Source of the DNA: Phanerodontia chrysosporium | Taxonomy: Eukaryota > Basidiomycota > Agaricomycetes > Polyporales > Phanerochaetaceae | Direction: 5' to 3' | Assembly: GCA_001910725.1 (NCBI GenBank) | Contig: MJGA01000001.1 | Location: 682,001-746,000, forward strand | DNA length: 64,000 nt | The notes under the pieces: model-generated | Seen by the model: only the letters and a program-made list of their open reading frames with translations | The model's database searches: none | What the model was told of the DNA's origin: nothing | Program-made: the position numbers and the translations under genes | Part shown: positions 35,793 through 49,400 of the stretch, in pieces | How the letters are laid out: each line of letters starts with the position of its first letter | Position numbering within the stretch: position 1 is the stretch's first letter

Positions 35793-36799
35793 ATGTCTGA
35801 CCCACGGTTCGTCCTTGATGATCGCTTTGCGGGAGAGTCTGAGGCGGAGTCGTCAAAATCTCAGGATTCTCACCGGCACACGGACAACGAGAACGAGCAC
35901 CACTCCGGCGGCGAAGAAGACCACCACGAGGAGGAGGGCCACCATGAGGAGCTAGGTGAAGGGATGTATGCGGAGGGCTTCGCAGGGCCGTCGGAGAAAG
36001 TCGTTAAGCCCTTGACCCCGGAGGACCTCGCCAAGTTCAAGGCGGCGCAGGAACGGACTGGTGTCGTTTACATCTCGCGGATACCTCCTGGCATGCGCCC
36101 GACCAAAGTCAGGCACCTTATGAGTGCATACGGCGAGGTTGGCAGGGTGTATCTACAGCCAGAAGGTGCGCTACTTTTGTCCGCACACCGCGGCATGAGG
36201 CTTACGCTCGGCCAATTAGATCCTAAGCGGACGTATCTGCGGCGGAAGTTCACCACCACGAAGAAGGTGCACTTCACAGAAGGCTGGGTTGAGTTCAAGG
36301 ACAAGAAGGTTGCGCGCTCGGTAGCAGAGATGCTTAATGCCCAGCCTATTGGTGGGAAGAAGGGTTCCCGTTGGAGGGACGACGTATGGACCATGAAGTA
36401 CTTGCCGAAGTTCAAATGGAACATGCTCACTGAGCAGATAGGTAAGATCATCTGTCACACTATATGTTCTGCATTGCTGACGCGTTGGGTTCTATAGCTC
36501 ATGAAGCTGCCGTCCATGCTGCACGGCTCCGCGTGGAACTGTCGCAATCCAAGCGCGAGCAGCAAGAGTACCTCAGGAACGTCGAACTCGCCCGTGTGCT
36601 GGACAAGCGCGCCGAGAGGAAGAAGAACAAGCCTGCAGAGGGCTCGGCCGAGCAGACGGACGAAGCACCAAAGCCGGCGAAGCGGGAGAGAGCAGAGGGC
36701 GAACGGCCGCTCAAGAAGAGGCGAAAAGAGAAAAAGGAGGAGGTCGTGGACGAGTCGACGCAGAAACAGCTCAACAATGTGCTAGGAAGTATCTTCTAG
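35793..36799 (+). CDS. ESF2: Pre-rRNA processing protein ESF2/ABT1
   Basis: Nucleolar RNA-binding protein of the small-subunit processome that stimulates the helicase Dbp8 in 18S rRNA maturation (known for yeast Esf2). Exons: 35793-36165, 36220-36441, 36498-36799. Start MSDPRFVLDDRFAGESE. An acidic/His-rich N-terminus (HHSGGEEDHHEEEGHHEE) precedes the RRM-like core GVVYISRIPPGMRPTKVRHL, YGEVGRVYLQPEDPKRTYLR, KKVHFTEGWVEFKDKKVAR and SRWRDDVWTMKYLPKFKW. A basic C-terminal coil (RKKNKPAEG...PLKKRRKEKK) carries likely nuclear-localisation signals. The frame is continuous and the length is typical. Confidence 0.95.
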
Positions 36800-37113
36800 T
36801 AACGTATTTCATTGCGACATATGAGAGTTATGCATTGCTCGTGCGTACTGTATGAGGGACAAGGCGAGCGCCTTCCGAATGAGGGGCGGAGTTTGAAACC
36901 GGGAGACAAGCGTCGTGGGCCGAAATTGTTGCTTCCTCATCGCGAACACCGTTGACCACAGTCTCGGCGAGAGTGCGAACACCATTCTCGTCGTCGTGTC
37001 GCGATACTAAGAGGTCTGTTCTTCATCATGCTCGCCTACTATCTCTCGCAGACTCTGATCTGTCCTCCTGCGTTCGCTTCGTTCTCTTTCTCTCTCAGCT
37101 TCACTCTCTGAAC
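36800..37113. other. Intergenic, 314 bp
   Basis: ESF2 3' region and SERRATE promoter with a pyrimidine-rich leader. Nothing further seen. Confidence 0.5.
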
Positions 37114-40100
37114 ATGTCGTCTTGGTCTGGCTCTGGCTACCCTCCTCCTCGCGGCCGTTCGCGGTCTCGTTCTCCTTACCGCCCCGGCTACCCTCCTCCG
37201 AGGTCTGAGTCTGGATACCCGCCGTCGGAGCCGTATAGGAACGATTGGGATGCCTATGAAAGGGAGAGGGCTTGGGCTCAGTATGATAGAGAGCGGGCTG
37301 GCTATGACTACGGGCGACGTGGCAGGAGTCGCAGTCCTCCTCCTCCCGAAGAAGGTGCGTGCTCTGTGCTCACACGCGTAACTCCCGCTGATGGCGATGC
37401 TGTTGGCCGTTTAGGCCGTAAACGTCGGCGGTCCGTTTCGCCGTGGGAGCGCGACCGCTATGACCCGCGTCCACGCTATGGCGACGATTATGGTGCGCCT
37501 GCTTGTTCTTCGTACACCCAACGTAACCAACCGATCGTCTATAGACACGCACTCAAGAGGGTACGGATACACGTCACCCCACCGAGGACCGTACCCGCCA
37601 CCTCCGCCGTACAGCTCCTCTCGACGCGCTCCTCCAGACCCTCACACCTTCGATTATCCTGCCACGTTGAAACAGTATGCCGAGTGGTTCCGTTACTACT
37701 TCCCGCAGCAAGCTGCCGAGGAAGATAGTGCGGACAAGGCTGCTGAACAAGAGGCAGGGGACGGGTCGAAACCTCGGAACGGTATTCGTGCTCGCTGGGA
37801 GAAGTACAAGAAGGATTTCGCAGCCCAACAGGTTAGCTTTGTTTCCGTTCCTCTATACTCCCCGTGCACATGTTATGTTACGTATCGCTCGTCGATGTGT
37901 TCCTATTCATGTCGCGCACTCCTACTTGGCAGACCTATAACTGAATCGTTACCGTCATGTAGTTGCAGCGGATGTTCGACCATCACCGGAAGTCACCCTG
38001 GTTCGCCGAGAAGTATGACCCTTCTCCTGAGTACCAACAGTTGCGCGCACGAGTGCGCAAGATAGGCTGGAAGGGTCGCATGGAAACGTTCCTACTTGAA
38101 CTTGAATCCGGGAAGCTCGATCCCGACCTTCATGAAGCGGAACCCGAGGTTGAGCCCTCGGCATCTGCATCCAAGGAGTCTGCTCCCAATGGCGAAGCGG
38201 CGCAGCCCAGCGGCGGCGACGCTCCTGAGGGCTCTACCACTGCCGCATCAACAACGGAAGAGCAGAAGCCGAACACTGCTGGTGATGACGAGATGCAGTT
38301 CAACGTGGACGCTGAGGATCAGGGAGATGACCACGACCCGAGTCGTGCGGAAGCCAATGGCAAACAACAGGGCGATCCGCGGCGTCAAGCCAACCGTGGA
38401 GAAGAAATGTCCATTCCTCCTGAGGGCAATCAGATCATGATTCGTACTATACCGCCAGATATCGGTCGCATAAAGTTGGAGGAGGTGAGTCTCTACCTAT
38501 GTCAGTGGGAGGGGTTCACTGACTAACTCGCGAGTAGTCCATTAGCAACATTCCAGGATATGTGTATCTCGCATTGGGTGACCCTATGCAGAAGCGCAAC
38601 TACTACCGTGCTGGTTGGATCAAGTTCACTGATGACGCAGACATGCCGTCAATCGTGGCTGAGCTTTCGGAGAAGAAGGTACGTGTACCTCCCTTTCAAG
38701 GACGATGAGGAGCTGACTTGCCACAGATCGAGGGTTTCAAGTTGCACGTGTCCCACATCACCAAACCCTTCACTAGCAGGATCCGTTACGCCCCAGAAGT
38801 CGCTAGCAAGCCCGACAGGCTCGCTAAGGACCTCGAAAATGCCAAGGCTCTTGCTGCGACCTTGGAAGCAGAATATGAGACTCTGAGGAAGATGAAGATT
38901 GAGGCCAAGCCTGCCGCCGACGGCGCAGCTACCGACGCGAATGGTGCCACCGAGTCCGCCGACGTCGCAATGACGAATATCGAAGGCGAGAACCAGGAGG
39001 ACGCTGAGCCGCAGGAACGGGGTAGCGATGCTGTGGAACGGAGGATCGAGAAGATCATGGCTGACTTGCGCGAGCAAAACGCGCTGGATTTTAGCGACGA
39101 GAAAGCTGTGGAGGCTCGTAGGGTATGTAACCTCCTTCACACGGTCAGCAGACACAGCTAACATGGCTCTAGACGGTCATTGCTCTGGATTTGTATCTTG
39201 CCTATCTCCGCACAGCGTTCAACACATGCTACTACTGCGCCGTCGTTACTGATCATGTAGAGGAACTTCAGCGCAAGTGTGTGAAGCATGTGAGGAAGCC
39301 GTTGTCGAAATCTCTGCTGCAGGAGATCAAAGCCGCTGAAGCGCAGAAGGCTGAGAAAGACCCCAAAGCGGAAGAAGGACCTGTGGATGAAAAGGAGAAA
39401 GAGAAGGAGGTGGCTTCAAAGGAGAAGTCCGAGAATCGAGACTGGAAGCGGAATGGTGCGCTTTTGCGAACGCCCTCATAATGCACTGACGCTGACACGC
39501 GTATGCCAGATGAGCGGTGGTTGGAGTGGTTGGACTCTAAGCTTGCCCTTCTGATCAACCGAAACGGGGTTGATCCACGGGATTATCTTGGTAAGAGCTA
39601 TGAGGAGTACGTGTTTTTTGCCCTCAGGTGATTCTGGCTGCTCATCGACATTGGCAGGGAGCTGAGCAAGGCGTGCGAGCAATACATCAAGCAAGAGGAT
39701 GAGGGAAAATTCAGGTGTAAGACTTGCCAGAAGTTGTTCAAGGCTACCTCCTTCGTGGAGAAGCATATAGCGAATAAGCATCCGGATCTCGTCAAGCACC
39801 TGGAAGATGTACGTGCTATATCATTCAGTCGTCTCAGTTTGCTCATCTCCGTCGATAAATCCAGATACCCTATTACAACAACTTTGCGCTTGATCCGCAC
39901 CACATCCAGCCTTTCAGCCATCCTCCTCAGCAGGTCGGGAACGCTGCTCAAGCACCACCTCCGCAGGCGTATGGCCTTCAGGGTTCCGCGTTCCCGATGG
40001 GCGAGTATCCGAGGCCTGGGCCTTACCAGCCGCCTTATCCAGGATACCCACCGCCTTATCCGCCAACGGTGGATATTGGGATCCTTATGGGTACCCATAC

Positions 40101-40430
40101 ATGCCGGCGGCCTATCCACCTCCACGACGCGAAGAAGCAGTCACCGCAAGGCGACTTAGCGACCGACTTGGCGGCTTCGCACCTGGATATGAACAGCCGT
40201 CGGAGATACCATCGATTCCTGCCTCTGCTGGTCTTCCTGCGAAGCCCATGGCGGCAGCAGAAGTCGCGACGACTGGTGGGAGACGGAGCGGCCGGGCTGG
40301 GAGCATGAACGGACCGCCGCCACCCCCGCCACCGGACGCGAAGGAGGATCCTCGGGCGGCTGCGGGAAAGAAGGTCAGCTACCACGACATGGACCTGGTG
40401 GCCGAGGGCGATGTGGAGCTCACGTACTGA
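37114..40430 (+). CDS. SERRATE/ARS2 homologue (zinc-finger RNA-processing factor)
   Basis: ARS2/SERRATE proteins link the nuclear cap-binding complex to RNA decay or silencing; fission yeast Pir2 is the fungal model. Start ATG 37114. The N-terminus is Arg/Ser/Tyr/Pro-rich (GYPPPRGRSRSRSPYRPGYP). Then come TFDYPATLKQYAEWFRYYFP (DUF3546-like), an acidic linker, an RRM-like part (IMIRTIPPDIGRIKLEE, NIPGYVYLALGDPMQKRNYY), and the SERRATE core TVIALDLYLAYLRTAFNTCYYC with RKCVKHVRKPLSKSLLQEIK and DERWLEWLDSKLALLINRNG. The conserved C2H2 finger is FRCKTCQKLFKATSFVEKHI. The Pro/Tyr-rich tail ends VSYHDMDLVAEGDVELTY. Near 40063 the tail changes frame: one extra C gives a continuous Pro/Tyr/Gly-rich sequence, or a 50-nt intron could be spliced. 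About ten exons. Confidence 0.88.
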
Positions 40431-40949
40431 GTAAGCTGTATTGTACTATATTGTTATATGTCGTCTAGTCTGGACTGCCACTGTTGCTCTCCCTGATTTG
40501 TCGTGCGGGTTTCCCTTGGGCCGGGTTATGGGAGGGTAAGATTCTTGCCGAGGGTGAGAGGAGAGCCATGCGCTGGAAGCGTGTCCCCCGTTTGGAGGAG
40601 ATCGCTCCTCAAGCACGTTGTGCTCTGAAACCGTGCCTGGTCGCAAATTGCGGAGGCGTGATGAAGATTGACCGCAGGGGGTCGAGGTCGAGCTCGCAGC
40701 TGGAATCCACGGCGGGCAGTGCGCGGTATCGGGCGTCTAGCTGTGCTGGCTTTCCGCTCAGCCGGAACTTTCGCGCACTGTACTTGCGACCCTCGAAGGC
40801 GGCACATCCGCCAGGCCCCGCAGCGGCCACAGAAAATCAGTTTCTTCTCATCGGCCGTCATCGAGGCGCGTGTCTTCTTCGCTGAACGACAAAGGCCCCC
40901 CTGCCCCGTCCACTAGTCGTCGCGCTCTCCTATTCACCCTGCTGGCACA
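40431..40949. other. Intergenic, 519 bp
   Basis: 3' region of the SERRATE gene and the SSK1 promoter. Open frames of up to 133 codons on both strands show no features. Confidence 0.5.
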
Positions 40950-43900
40950 ATGACCGGAGCACGACTGCCAGTGGTCAGGATTCCGCCCGTCGTCTCCGGA
41001 CAGGGAGGGGGAGACGAAGCCCTCGGTCAGGAGCCCGTCCTCGTCGAGCTGCCTCCCTCGAGCAAGTTTGGTATCGCATGGCCCGCAGAGCAGCCTCCCC
41101 AGGTCCCACTTCCACTGGGAGCTGAGCGGCCGGTCGCCCTCAGCTCCTCGGAAGGCGAGACAGACATCTCCGAGGAAGAGCTCAGTGCGCCGCCGAAGAG
41201 GACCGCCAGGCCGGAGGACTTTGGCGACGACTCTGACTTCGTCACGCCAACCAATCATCTCGAATCAGAGCAAAACCCCATGGACCAGGCTGCCTGCCTC
41301 GCAGTACCTCGACTCTCGCGGGCCTTCTCGATGCCTTTGCCGTCTCAGCTCAGCGCATTGCAGAACCCCAGGCGGACTTCGGTCTCTGAAGGCAGCAAGT
41401 CCACAGTCGCCAACGTTCAAGCGCCAGAGCTGGACCACTTTCGCGAGCTCTCGCTCGAGCTAGCGGACTCTGTTCAGATGGTCATACAGACCTTGCTGCA
41501 ACTGTCGCCGCCACAGGTCCTCGATCCTGCTAAGGAGCAGTTCTCAGCATGCTCCCTCTCTATCCCTACTCCGTCTATATCTGCGATGTTCACGACTATG
41601 AAGAACCTAAACTACATGTCCGCGAACATGTCGCAACTCAGCTTCGACCCTCAAAATACCGAGGCCCCCTCATCGAAGACCGCCGCGTTATCCACGGCTG
41701 TCAATGACTTCGACGTGGGGGAGATGCTGCAGAGTGTAGGGGATGCAGTGAGCGGGATTGCGGCGCAAGCAGGCGTCGACCTCGTGTTGTTCCACAGCGA
41801 TGTTGGGCTGAGGCATGTCGCGGTGAAGGGTGACGAGAACGGGATCTCATACACGCTTGCACACGTACGCTTTCCGAACATCTTCATCTGTTAGCCGGCT
41901 AAGAGTCGTACAGGTCATCCGGCAAGTGATTGACACAGCGGAGAAGGGAGATACCATTGAAGTCGGACTCTACATTGACTATGTGGAGTCTACTGTCGAC
42001 CATAATGGTGTGGATGGGCTACCAGCCTCACGCGTCGCGTCACCCACTGCAGACTTCGACGGCCTCCTGCGGTGTAACTTCCGAATCTTACACCGACTCC
42101 GCCCCAGCGACATTCGCAAGCCGTCAAGAACTAACTCCCCAGAATCGCAGCCGACGCCTCCTTCTCGACCATCCCCTTCTTTGGACACGCTCTTCCTCCG
42201 ACGTCTCCTCAAGCATGTTGGTGCGACTCTGGCGACTGATCCCCAGCAAGCAATGGTTCCCTCCGCCAACCGAGTTTGTGAGCTCGTGGTGCACCTCGAG
42301 CCCGGCGAGCCTGCCGCAGTAAATCCTTCCGTGACGGTCACCCCCGAGGACGCTGCGATTCTGGGCTATCCCGATGTTCACATCTCCAACGAGCCGACAC
42401 TCGAGCAACTCTCGAACTTCGCGGAGACCTTGCGAGGCAAGAGCGTCACTCTTTACGCAAGTACAAGCGGTTCATTCGCCCATCACCTATCAAGCTATCT
42501 CACAGCTTGGGGCATGGACGTTAGCCATATGTCGACTGAGCCTGGCGCAAATGGCGAATACGAGCTCATTCCTGACGTTGCCGACCCTGCGGTCCCCCCT
42601 GTTCCAACTGTCGAGTTCTCTTCTCCACCTGACGGACCGCCTGGAACCCCTCCTGCGACTGGACGTAAGCCTGGGTCCGACCCTGTATTTGTGCTTATCG
42701 ACGACGATGTCGCAGTTTTGCGGAGTCGCTTGCAGAAGATCAAATCTGAACAGGGCTACCCCTTGAACATGACTAGCCGTAGCAAGCGTCCCTCACTGGC
42801 AACTAACCATCGGCCTAGGTCCTCTCCTCAAGTTGCTCGCGTCATGGGCATGCTCGGCAACCCACCGCCACAACCGCAGGTTGTCATCGTCCATTTTACA
42901 AGTTTGGCGAACTTCAAGCTGGTAAAGGACGTGATACAGACGATCCTCATGCCTACGAAGGAGTCAGGCGCTCCACGCATCCCAGAGGTCATCGTCATTC
43001 CCAAACCAGCGGGGCCGCGCCGTTTCCTCACCGCGTTGCACACCGCAGTGACACGCCCAGTCGTCGATCCCTACTTTGTTCCCACCGCTACCTCTCCAAT
43101 GAGCCCTGGTCTTCACTCCATCTCGCCCTTCTTCAGTCTCTCAGGCGTTCCCAAGTCGCCCAGCGGACGCTCTACAGCAAGCGCACGGACGACTTCTGAT
43201 AGGTCAAATCGGTCTCCAAAGGAGCTTGGCGGAGAATGGACCACAGGACCCGCTCCCCCCTCTCCTCTGAGCCAGTCGGACAATATCGAGTACTTCTCCG
43301 ATGCCGTCTTGAAACTTGGCAACTCGTCAGCAAGCGGCTTACTCATTCAAAGTCCAGACGGACAGCCGACGGGCATCTTCTTCCATCCGAAAGCGAGGAA
43401 CACGACCCCTTTGCCGCCGAGTCCCAATATGGAGCGCGAGAAGGAGCAACCAGGGCGACAAGTTCAGCCTCCTACACGGCACCGGGCCTACAGCCGGCTT
43501 CCGTCGGGGAGTAACAAACCAGACGGGGACGACAAATCTGGTGCTACTGCCACGCTGCGCCCCAGTCCGCGCCCTGTACCTCCCTCGCCGGAAACGTCAG
43601 ACGCATACACGACAGCGACCACCGGGACCGGGAAGGGTAAGTCTCGGCAGACGTCCGGGACTATCAGTGAGGACAGCGCAGTGTCCAGCGGAGATCAAGC
43701 AGTTGCACCACCCCCACCGCCGGAAACTGCTGCTCCACAGGGTGGCCGGCAATACCTGACGCGGCGACAAAGCCAGCAAGCAACAAGTCCCCCAACTTCT
43801 CCTCAGACGCGGGCCGCTCCCGGCCCTCCATCTCGTCGCTTGACGCGGCGGCCGACGCCTGAGTCGCACGCGTCATCGCCCACAGGAGGCAAGAAGAATG

Positions 43901-45283
43901 CTAAGGGACCTACAGATGGAAATATTGTTCCGCCTATCAGTGTGCTCATTGTCGATGGTGCGTAACGGTGTGGCGTCGATAAGTGAACTACGGCAAGCTG
44001 AAACACTTCCAGATAACCCTATTAACCAGACCATTTTGACAACATTTATGAGAAAGAAGAAGATCAAGTACGATGTCGCGAAGAACGGAGAGGAAGCGGT
44101 GCAAAAGTGGAGATCCGGCACATTCCACTTGATCCTGGTATGTAGCCTCCCGCGAAGGTTGTAGCTTGAGAGATGTGCTCACAAGACCTGGACCGACTAG
44201 ATGGACATCCAGATGCCCGTGATGGACGGAATTCAGGCCACGAAAGAAATACGGCGTTTGGAAAAACAGAGCGGGCAGCCGTTCCCGACGACGCCACAGT
44301 CGGAGGGCCAACGCACGCCGTCGGAGTCGTCTACAGTGGATTCAAGGAACATGTCGACGCCGCCTTACCGCTCGTCCGTGATCATCGTCGCGCTCACGGC
44401 ATCTTCGTTGCAAGCCGACCGAGTAGCCGCGCTGGCGGCTGGGTGTAACGACTTCCTGACGAAGCCCGTGTCGCTGCAGTGGCTGAACAGTAAGATCATC
44501 GAGTGGGGCTCGATCAAGGCGCTGCAGATGTGGGCCGACATCCGGCCAGAGGTCGTGCGGAGCATCACCACGGGCCAGACAGCACAAGCGCAGCAGGTTG
44601 CACGTCGTCTACATGTGCCCGAGGGCAGATCGTCGACACCCTCCGGGGGCGAGCGGTCACGCGGGACGTCGATGGCAACCCGGCGAGCGCATGCTGAGAA
44701 CCTGCAGGCGGCGGGCGGTGAGAAAGCCGCGACGCCGAATACGCCCTTGTCAGATGACTCGCCGGGCTTGGTGTCGTCGTTCGAACAGAACAAACCTTCG
44801 CCGTCGCCGAATCCCATGAAACCACCGATAGCCAGTGAGTAAAGTTGCCTTTTTCTGTCACTGACATCACTCAATTTTCGCTCGGCAGGCATGACTGCGA
44901 GTGAAGCCGCGCTGTCTTTGGCCTCCGCGCATCGTCCGCAAGCGTCTGGTGTGTTACATCGCATGATGACTCAGGGGCCCTTCCATTGAATCGCTTATTA
45001 TGCAGCTGATGGTTCGCGATCTTCGTTGGACGGCAAGGCGTCCAGTGCCCCCCTTCCTGCCCCTTCTTCTGAGCCCGCAGGCGCCTCAGAACCGCCTGCT
45101 GCTGAGGCGGAAGCGCCGCATACACCACCCGATACCGCTGCTGTTCCAGAACCGGAGAGGGAACCCGCGCGCGAAGCCGCACCATCATCTGAACCAGAAG
45201 CCAACGATACGAAAGACGACGAGACTGCTGTGCCCACGGACACGGCAGCGCCTCCGCCGCTGCCCGAAGGCGAGCCCCATTGA
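40950..45283 (+). CDS. SSK1: SSK1-type response regulator of the HOG osmostress pathway
   Basis: Terminal response regulator of the fungal phosphorelay. Unphosphorylated Ssk1 activates the MAPKKK upstream of Hog1 (known in yeast; fission yeast Mcs4). Exons: 40950-41864, 41914-43957, 44013-44137, 44201-44834, 44889-44948, 45006-45283. The long N-terminal region has a conserved domain around VQMVIQTLLQLSPPQ and VIDTAEKGDTIEVGLYIDYV. The receiver domain spans exons 2-4: ISVLIVDDNPINQTILTTFM (acidic pair), KYDVAKNGEEAVQKW, the phospho-acceptor Asp in LILMDIQMPVMDGIQATKE, VALTASS and DFLTKPVSLQW (Lys). A Ser/Thr/Pro-rich insertion sits inside the receiver, after KEIRRLEKQSGQPF, as is usual in fungal Ssk1. 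The C-terminal tail is acidic and Pro-rich. No frame break. Confidence 0.95.
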
Positions 45284-46433
45284 CGGTGCGGGGCGACCTT
45301 TGGGATGTTGGCCTGGTTCGCCCTCCCTCTCCTCCTGCCCTTGGTCCCAAGGGTCGCCGGGTACTTGCGCAGATTTTTTCTGAATGCTCACTAGGGTTTT
45401 CCGGGCGATCGCTGTTGATGTTACGTCTGCTACTCACGGTTGTCTTCCTTCTTGGGTTTTCTCGTCCTTGCTTTTTCGCATTGGGTCTGAGTAATGGTTC
45501 GCGTGATACCCTGATGATGATTTTACGACGTCTTGTTGCCCTTTTTTTCTGTATCCATCTCGCCCCATCCACGAATTTGCGCTCGTTGTCTCTCATTGCA
45601 TTTGTTTTTCTACAGCATGACCTCCGCCATCATCTACGTTTTACCATATTATCCTACGCATTATCGTAACGATATCATGTAGTCATACAGGTTGCGGACT
45701 GAACTAGCACTCTTCCTAGACAGCTAGCTATACACATACACGAAAGATATAGCTATTAGCGACGGGTGGGGCGCGCGCCTCGGGGGCTTCGCGGGTGAGC
45801 TGGCGACCGCGTGTCTTGATGCGATTTGCGAGCGTGCAGGGGTGTTGCCCCGCGGCGGGCACGAGGGGGCGAATCATGGGCGAGGATGAGACAGGATCGC
45901 GGAAGCATTAGCGTATCGCGGGAATCACTTGGGGCACGCTGGGCTGGTTGTGCGTGGCCCTGGGTGGCTTGCATGGGAAGCGTTTGCTCTGGAAGAGGCA
46001 TGGGCCCCGCGAGCAGGCCCTCCCTTTGGGCGCGAGCTCGAGGGGCAGATCCCCCTTGGGCGCTTCGCTCCCACGTGCCAGCAGGGTCCTGCAGCGCGAC
46101 CGGAGTCTGAATCGCGGCGGGCGGGCGCTCGGCAGGCGCCCATCCCGCGGAGGCGTCTGGCAGTCGCCGGGGACGCGGCTGCCCGATTTGGGCAATCAGA
46201 TGAGCATGCCGGACACTGGCGCCCGGAGCGGCATTGGGAACGACGGGGGTTTGGCGCCCGCTTTCGCGAGCGGACTTTCAGGTCGGACTAGAAGAAAGAA
46301 AGAGACGCAGACCGGTACAGGCCTCGCTCCCTTCGTCCCTCTCGTTCGTGTCTCGCTCGACCGCCGTCGCTCTGCGCCCCCTCGTCCCCCTCGCCCGCCT
46401 AAGCCTGCTCCCCCCGGGCGGCCCAAGCGCACC
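45284..46433. other. Intergenic, 1.15 kb
   Basis: SSK1 3' region and long promoter/leader of the JmjC gene. The frame is open upstream of the JmjC start (from about 45948) without an ATG, so the start stays at 46434. A TATA-like string TATACACATACA lies near 45731. No repeats recognised. Confidence 0.5.
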
Positions 46434-49400
46434 ATGAACTCCCTCCACGAGCAGAACCACAAGCGCACCTCTATCAACGAGCTCCTCAACCCCGTCGCGA
46501 ACGCCCCCGCCCCGCCTTCCCTCGATCCGTCCTACAGCCCGCCCCAGCTCGGGCCCATTCCGAGCCCCTCCTACGCCCATGCGCCACGCGTGCCGACCGC
46601 GTCCAGCTTCCACTCGGGTATCTCCAGCGCCCCGGGCTCGTCCTTCAGCCTCCGCGCCGCGAGCTGGGACCACGCGAGCTCGAACGAAAGCGACGTCTCC
46701 CGCAGCCAGCCCGCCGAGTCGCCCACCGCCTGTCGCTATGGCTCTGCCAGCTCGCACCCGCAGAGTCAGCAGGCCCACACACATCAGTCCCAGCCACACG
46801 CGCCATATCCAGAGCAGTATCACAGATCCAGGCCCGTGGGCGAACCTGCTAATTACGGCATCGACGTCCCCCATTGGCCGCCCAACCCACATATCCACTA
46901 TGGCGCTCAGATGCTCGCGCCCTTGACCTACCCCGACGACCGCCAAGGTCGGTCCTCAGCCCCTCCTCGTCCTCCGCGCGCCCTACTCATCTCTCTCCCA
47001 ACCATGTCCAGCCGCCGGCGGTGATCCAGGGCCAAAAGGTGCGGTACCAGATCACCCACGTGTCCGTCTTGTTCTCACCGACCGCCCAGGGTACCCCCAC
47101 GCGCCCCCGTTTGATCATCCGGAGATGCCGCAAGCCTACAATGGTTTTATTCCCATATTATATGGACCCGCGACAAGTGTGGCTCTAACTCATTTCTTCA
47201 GCTTATCAGAAAACTGAAAGGGCTTCCGTTCGGCTTGCAGCACGATCCATGCAGCCTCACCAGCTGGCTCAGCAACACGCCGTCAATGCTAGACAGGGTC
47301 CTGTCTACTATCCGCCGCACATGAACACTGCCGTCTTTGCCTTTCCTGTCATGATGCCACCGCACGCATTACCTGCAAAGCGGTCTCTTGAGCCGGAGGA
47401 CGCAGAAGTTCCGGCAAAGACCAAGAAGTCGAGGGGCAAGGGCAAAGCGGCGGAGGGCAATGGCAATGGCAAGTGGCTATATGCCTGTATGCAGCTATCG
47501 CGCTGATATCCCACAAGGCACCACGCGGAGAAACTATCCCAAGAAGCGTAGCGAGTCGACGCCACAACGTATGGTCCACTTCATGCTTGTCCGCACACGA
47601 TAACTAAGGCTGTTCCAGTGGACATCAAGGAGAAGGAAGCAAGCGCAAACATTGGTCAGTGTGCAGCCAAGACTTGCCCCGGCCGGATGTTGACTCTGTA
47701 TAGCCATCCAAGCGTCGAACTTGGTAGATGAAAACGGCAATCCAGTAGACGCAGGTCGTCAGCTGCATCCAGAGCTCCAGTTTGCGCGATGCATGTCCAA
47801 CAGGTATCGTTCGGAAGAGTTCCCCCGATGCGTGTCGTGCACGCGACGCTGGGCCGGCGATACCTGCCGCTTTCAGGGCATTCGCTTCTTTCTCAAGGAC
47901 GAGAACCGCAACATCGTTGGCATCAGCTTCATTGAGAACCAGAAAGCCGATGGCCCTTCTATGCATTTTCCGCTCAGGTGGAACGTAAAGCTCGAGATGT
48001 CACATATTAGCCGTGTTAAGGTATACTTCCCTCCCTTCAGACTGCCTCGGCGTGTTCATTCTTTACATAGCGAACTGTAGCACGCGCGCTGCTGCCGGTG
48101 CTCAGACAAGAGCAGGAGCACATCCAACGGCGTGATGTTATCAGGAGAAACAGGGAAAGCGAAGTACGCGCAACTTGCGGTTCGTGATGCCATTCTTATA
48201 GTGTAGGTATCGACCGCTAACGATCACCGTCACAGATACCTGTATGACATCAATATTCTCGACTAGCTGGATGTGTCGTCTGTGCGGCCGTGAAGCTTGC
48301 TCAGAGTGCTTCGAGCAAGTCAGCGAACTTACTGTCGAGCCTCCGGGTGCTGCGGAAGCCGAGATCGTTGCTTTACAAGCAAAGCGGGAGAAGCATGCGC
48401 ACGTAAACCCCTTCTTTCTCTCGTGCACACGGCGGACCGAACACAGGGCCAGCGACTTCTCGCCCATGTCGCGCTTCAGCAAAGAGGAGCTGGCCGAGGC
48501 CATTTCTGAAATGGAAGCACTGTTGGCCCAGGCCCCTGATGGCGAGCCGGTCACGAAGAGCTCTCCTGGAGCGGACGGCTCTGCAGGGTTGGCGGAGCCT
48601 GCAGCTGATCCCTCTGCGCCCGCCCAAACCTTGAACAATGTTTCGTCGTCTTCGGAACCACCTCCGCTTCCCTCGGAACCCGAGACTGACAGGAAGCCTA
48701 TCGCTGAGCTCGCTTCCGACTCCGCGAAGGATCCGGAGCCGTCGTCGTCTACCAGCGCCGTGCCACCGCCCGAGGATCCACTTGCGCCTGCGCCTATTCC
48801 GTCACACGAGCCCCGCGTGTTCACCGATGCGGAGCTCACGGACGACGTCTTTGCACATGTGTGGGCCAAAGGCGAGCCCATCGTCGTCACTGGGCTCCTG
48901 AAAAAGTTCAAGATCTCGTGGACGCCCGAATACTTTACGCAGCAGTATGGCACACAAACCTGCCTCATTTTGGAGTGCCAGACCGACCAGAACAGGCGGG
49001 TCTCAGTCGGCGAGTTCTTCTCCTGGTTTGGCAAGTACGAGGGCCGGAGGGAGTGCTGGAAGCTCAAGGTACGGACGTACACCATTCTGCTACCCGGGGC
49101 AGACCCACTGACCTTCAATAATTAGGACTGGCCTCCATCTACCGACTTCAAGTCGGCGTTCCCGGAACTGTACGAGGACTTTGCTAATGGCACACCAGTG
49201 CCAAGCTACGTCCGTCGGGACGGCGTACTGAACGTCGCCTCACATTTCCCGAGCAACACGGTGGCTCCGGACCTGGGTACGTTCACGCCAGCGCCCGGTT
49301 GCTGATAGTTTGTGACGAACTCTACTGCAGGTCCGAAGATGTACAACGCTATGGCGTCGTATGACTCGGAGGGCAGCAAGGGCTCGACGCGCCTGCATCT

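Noticed and set aside
45948..46433. N-terminal extension of the JmjC protein
   Set aside because: The frame is open upstream but has no ATG; ATG 46434 has a good ACCATGA context.
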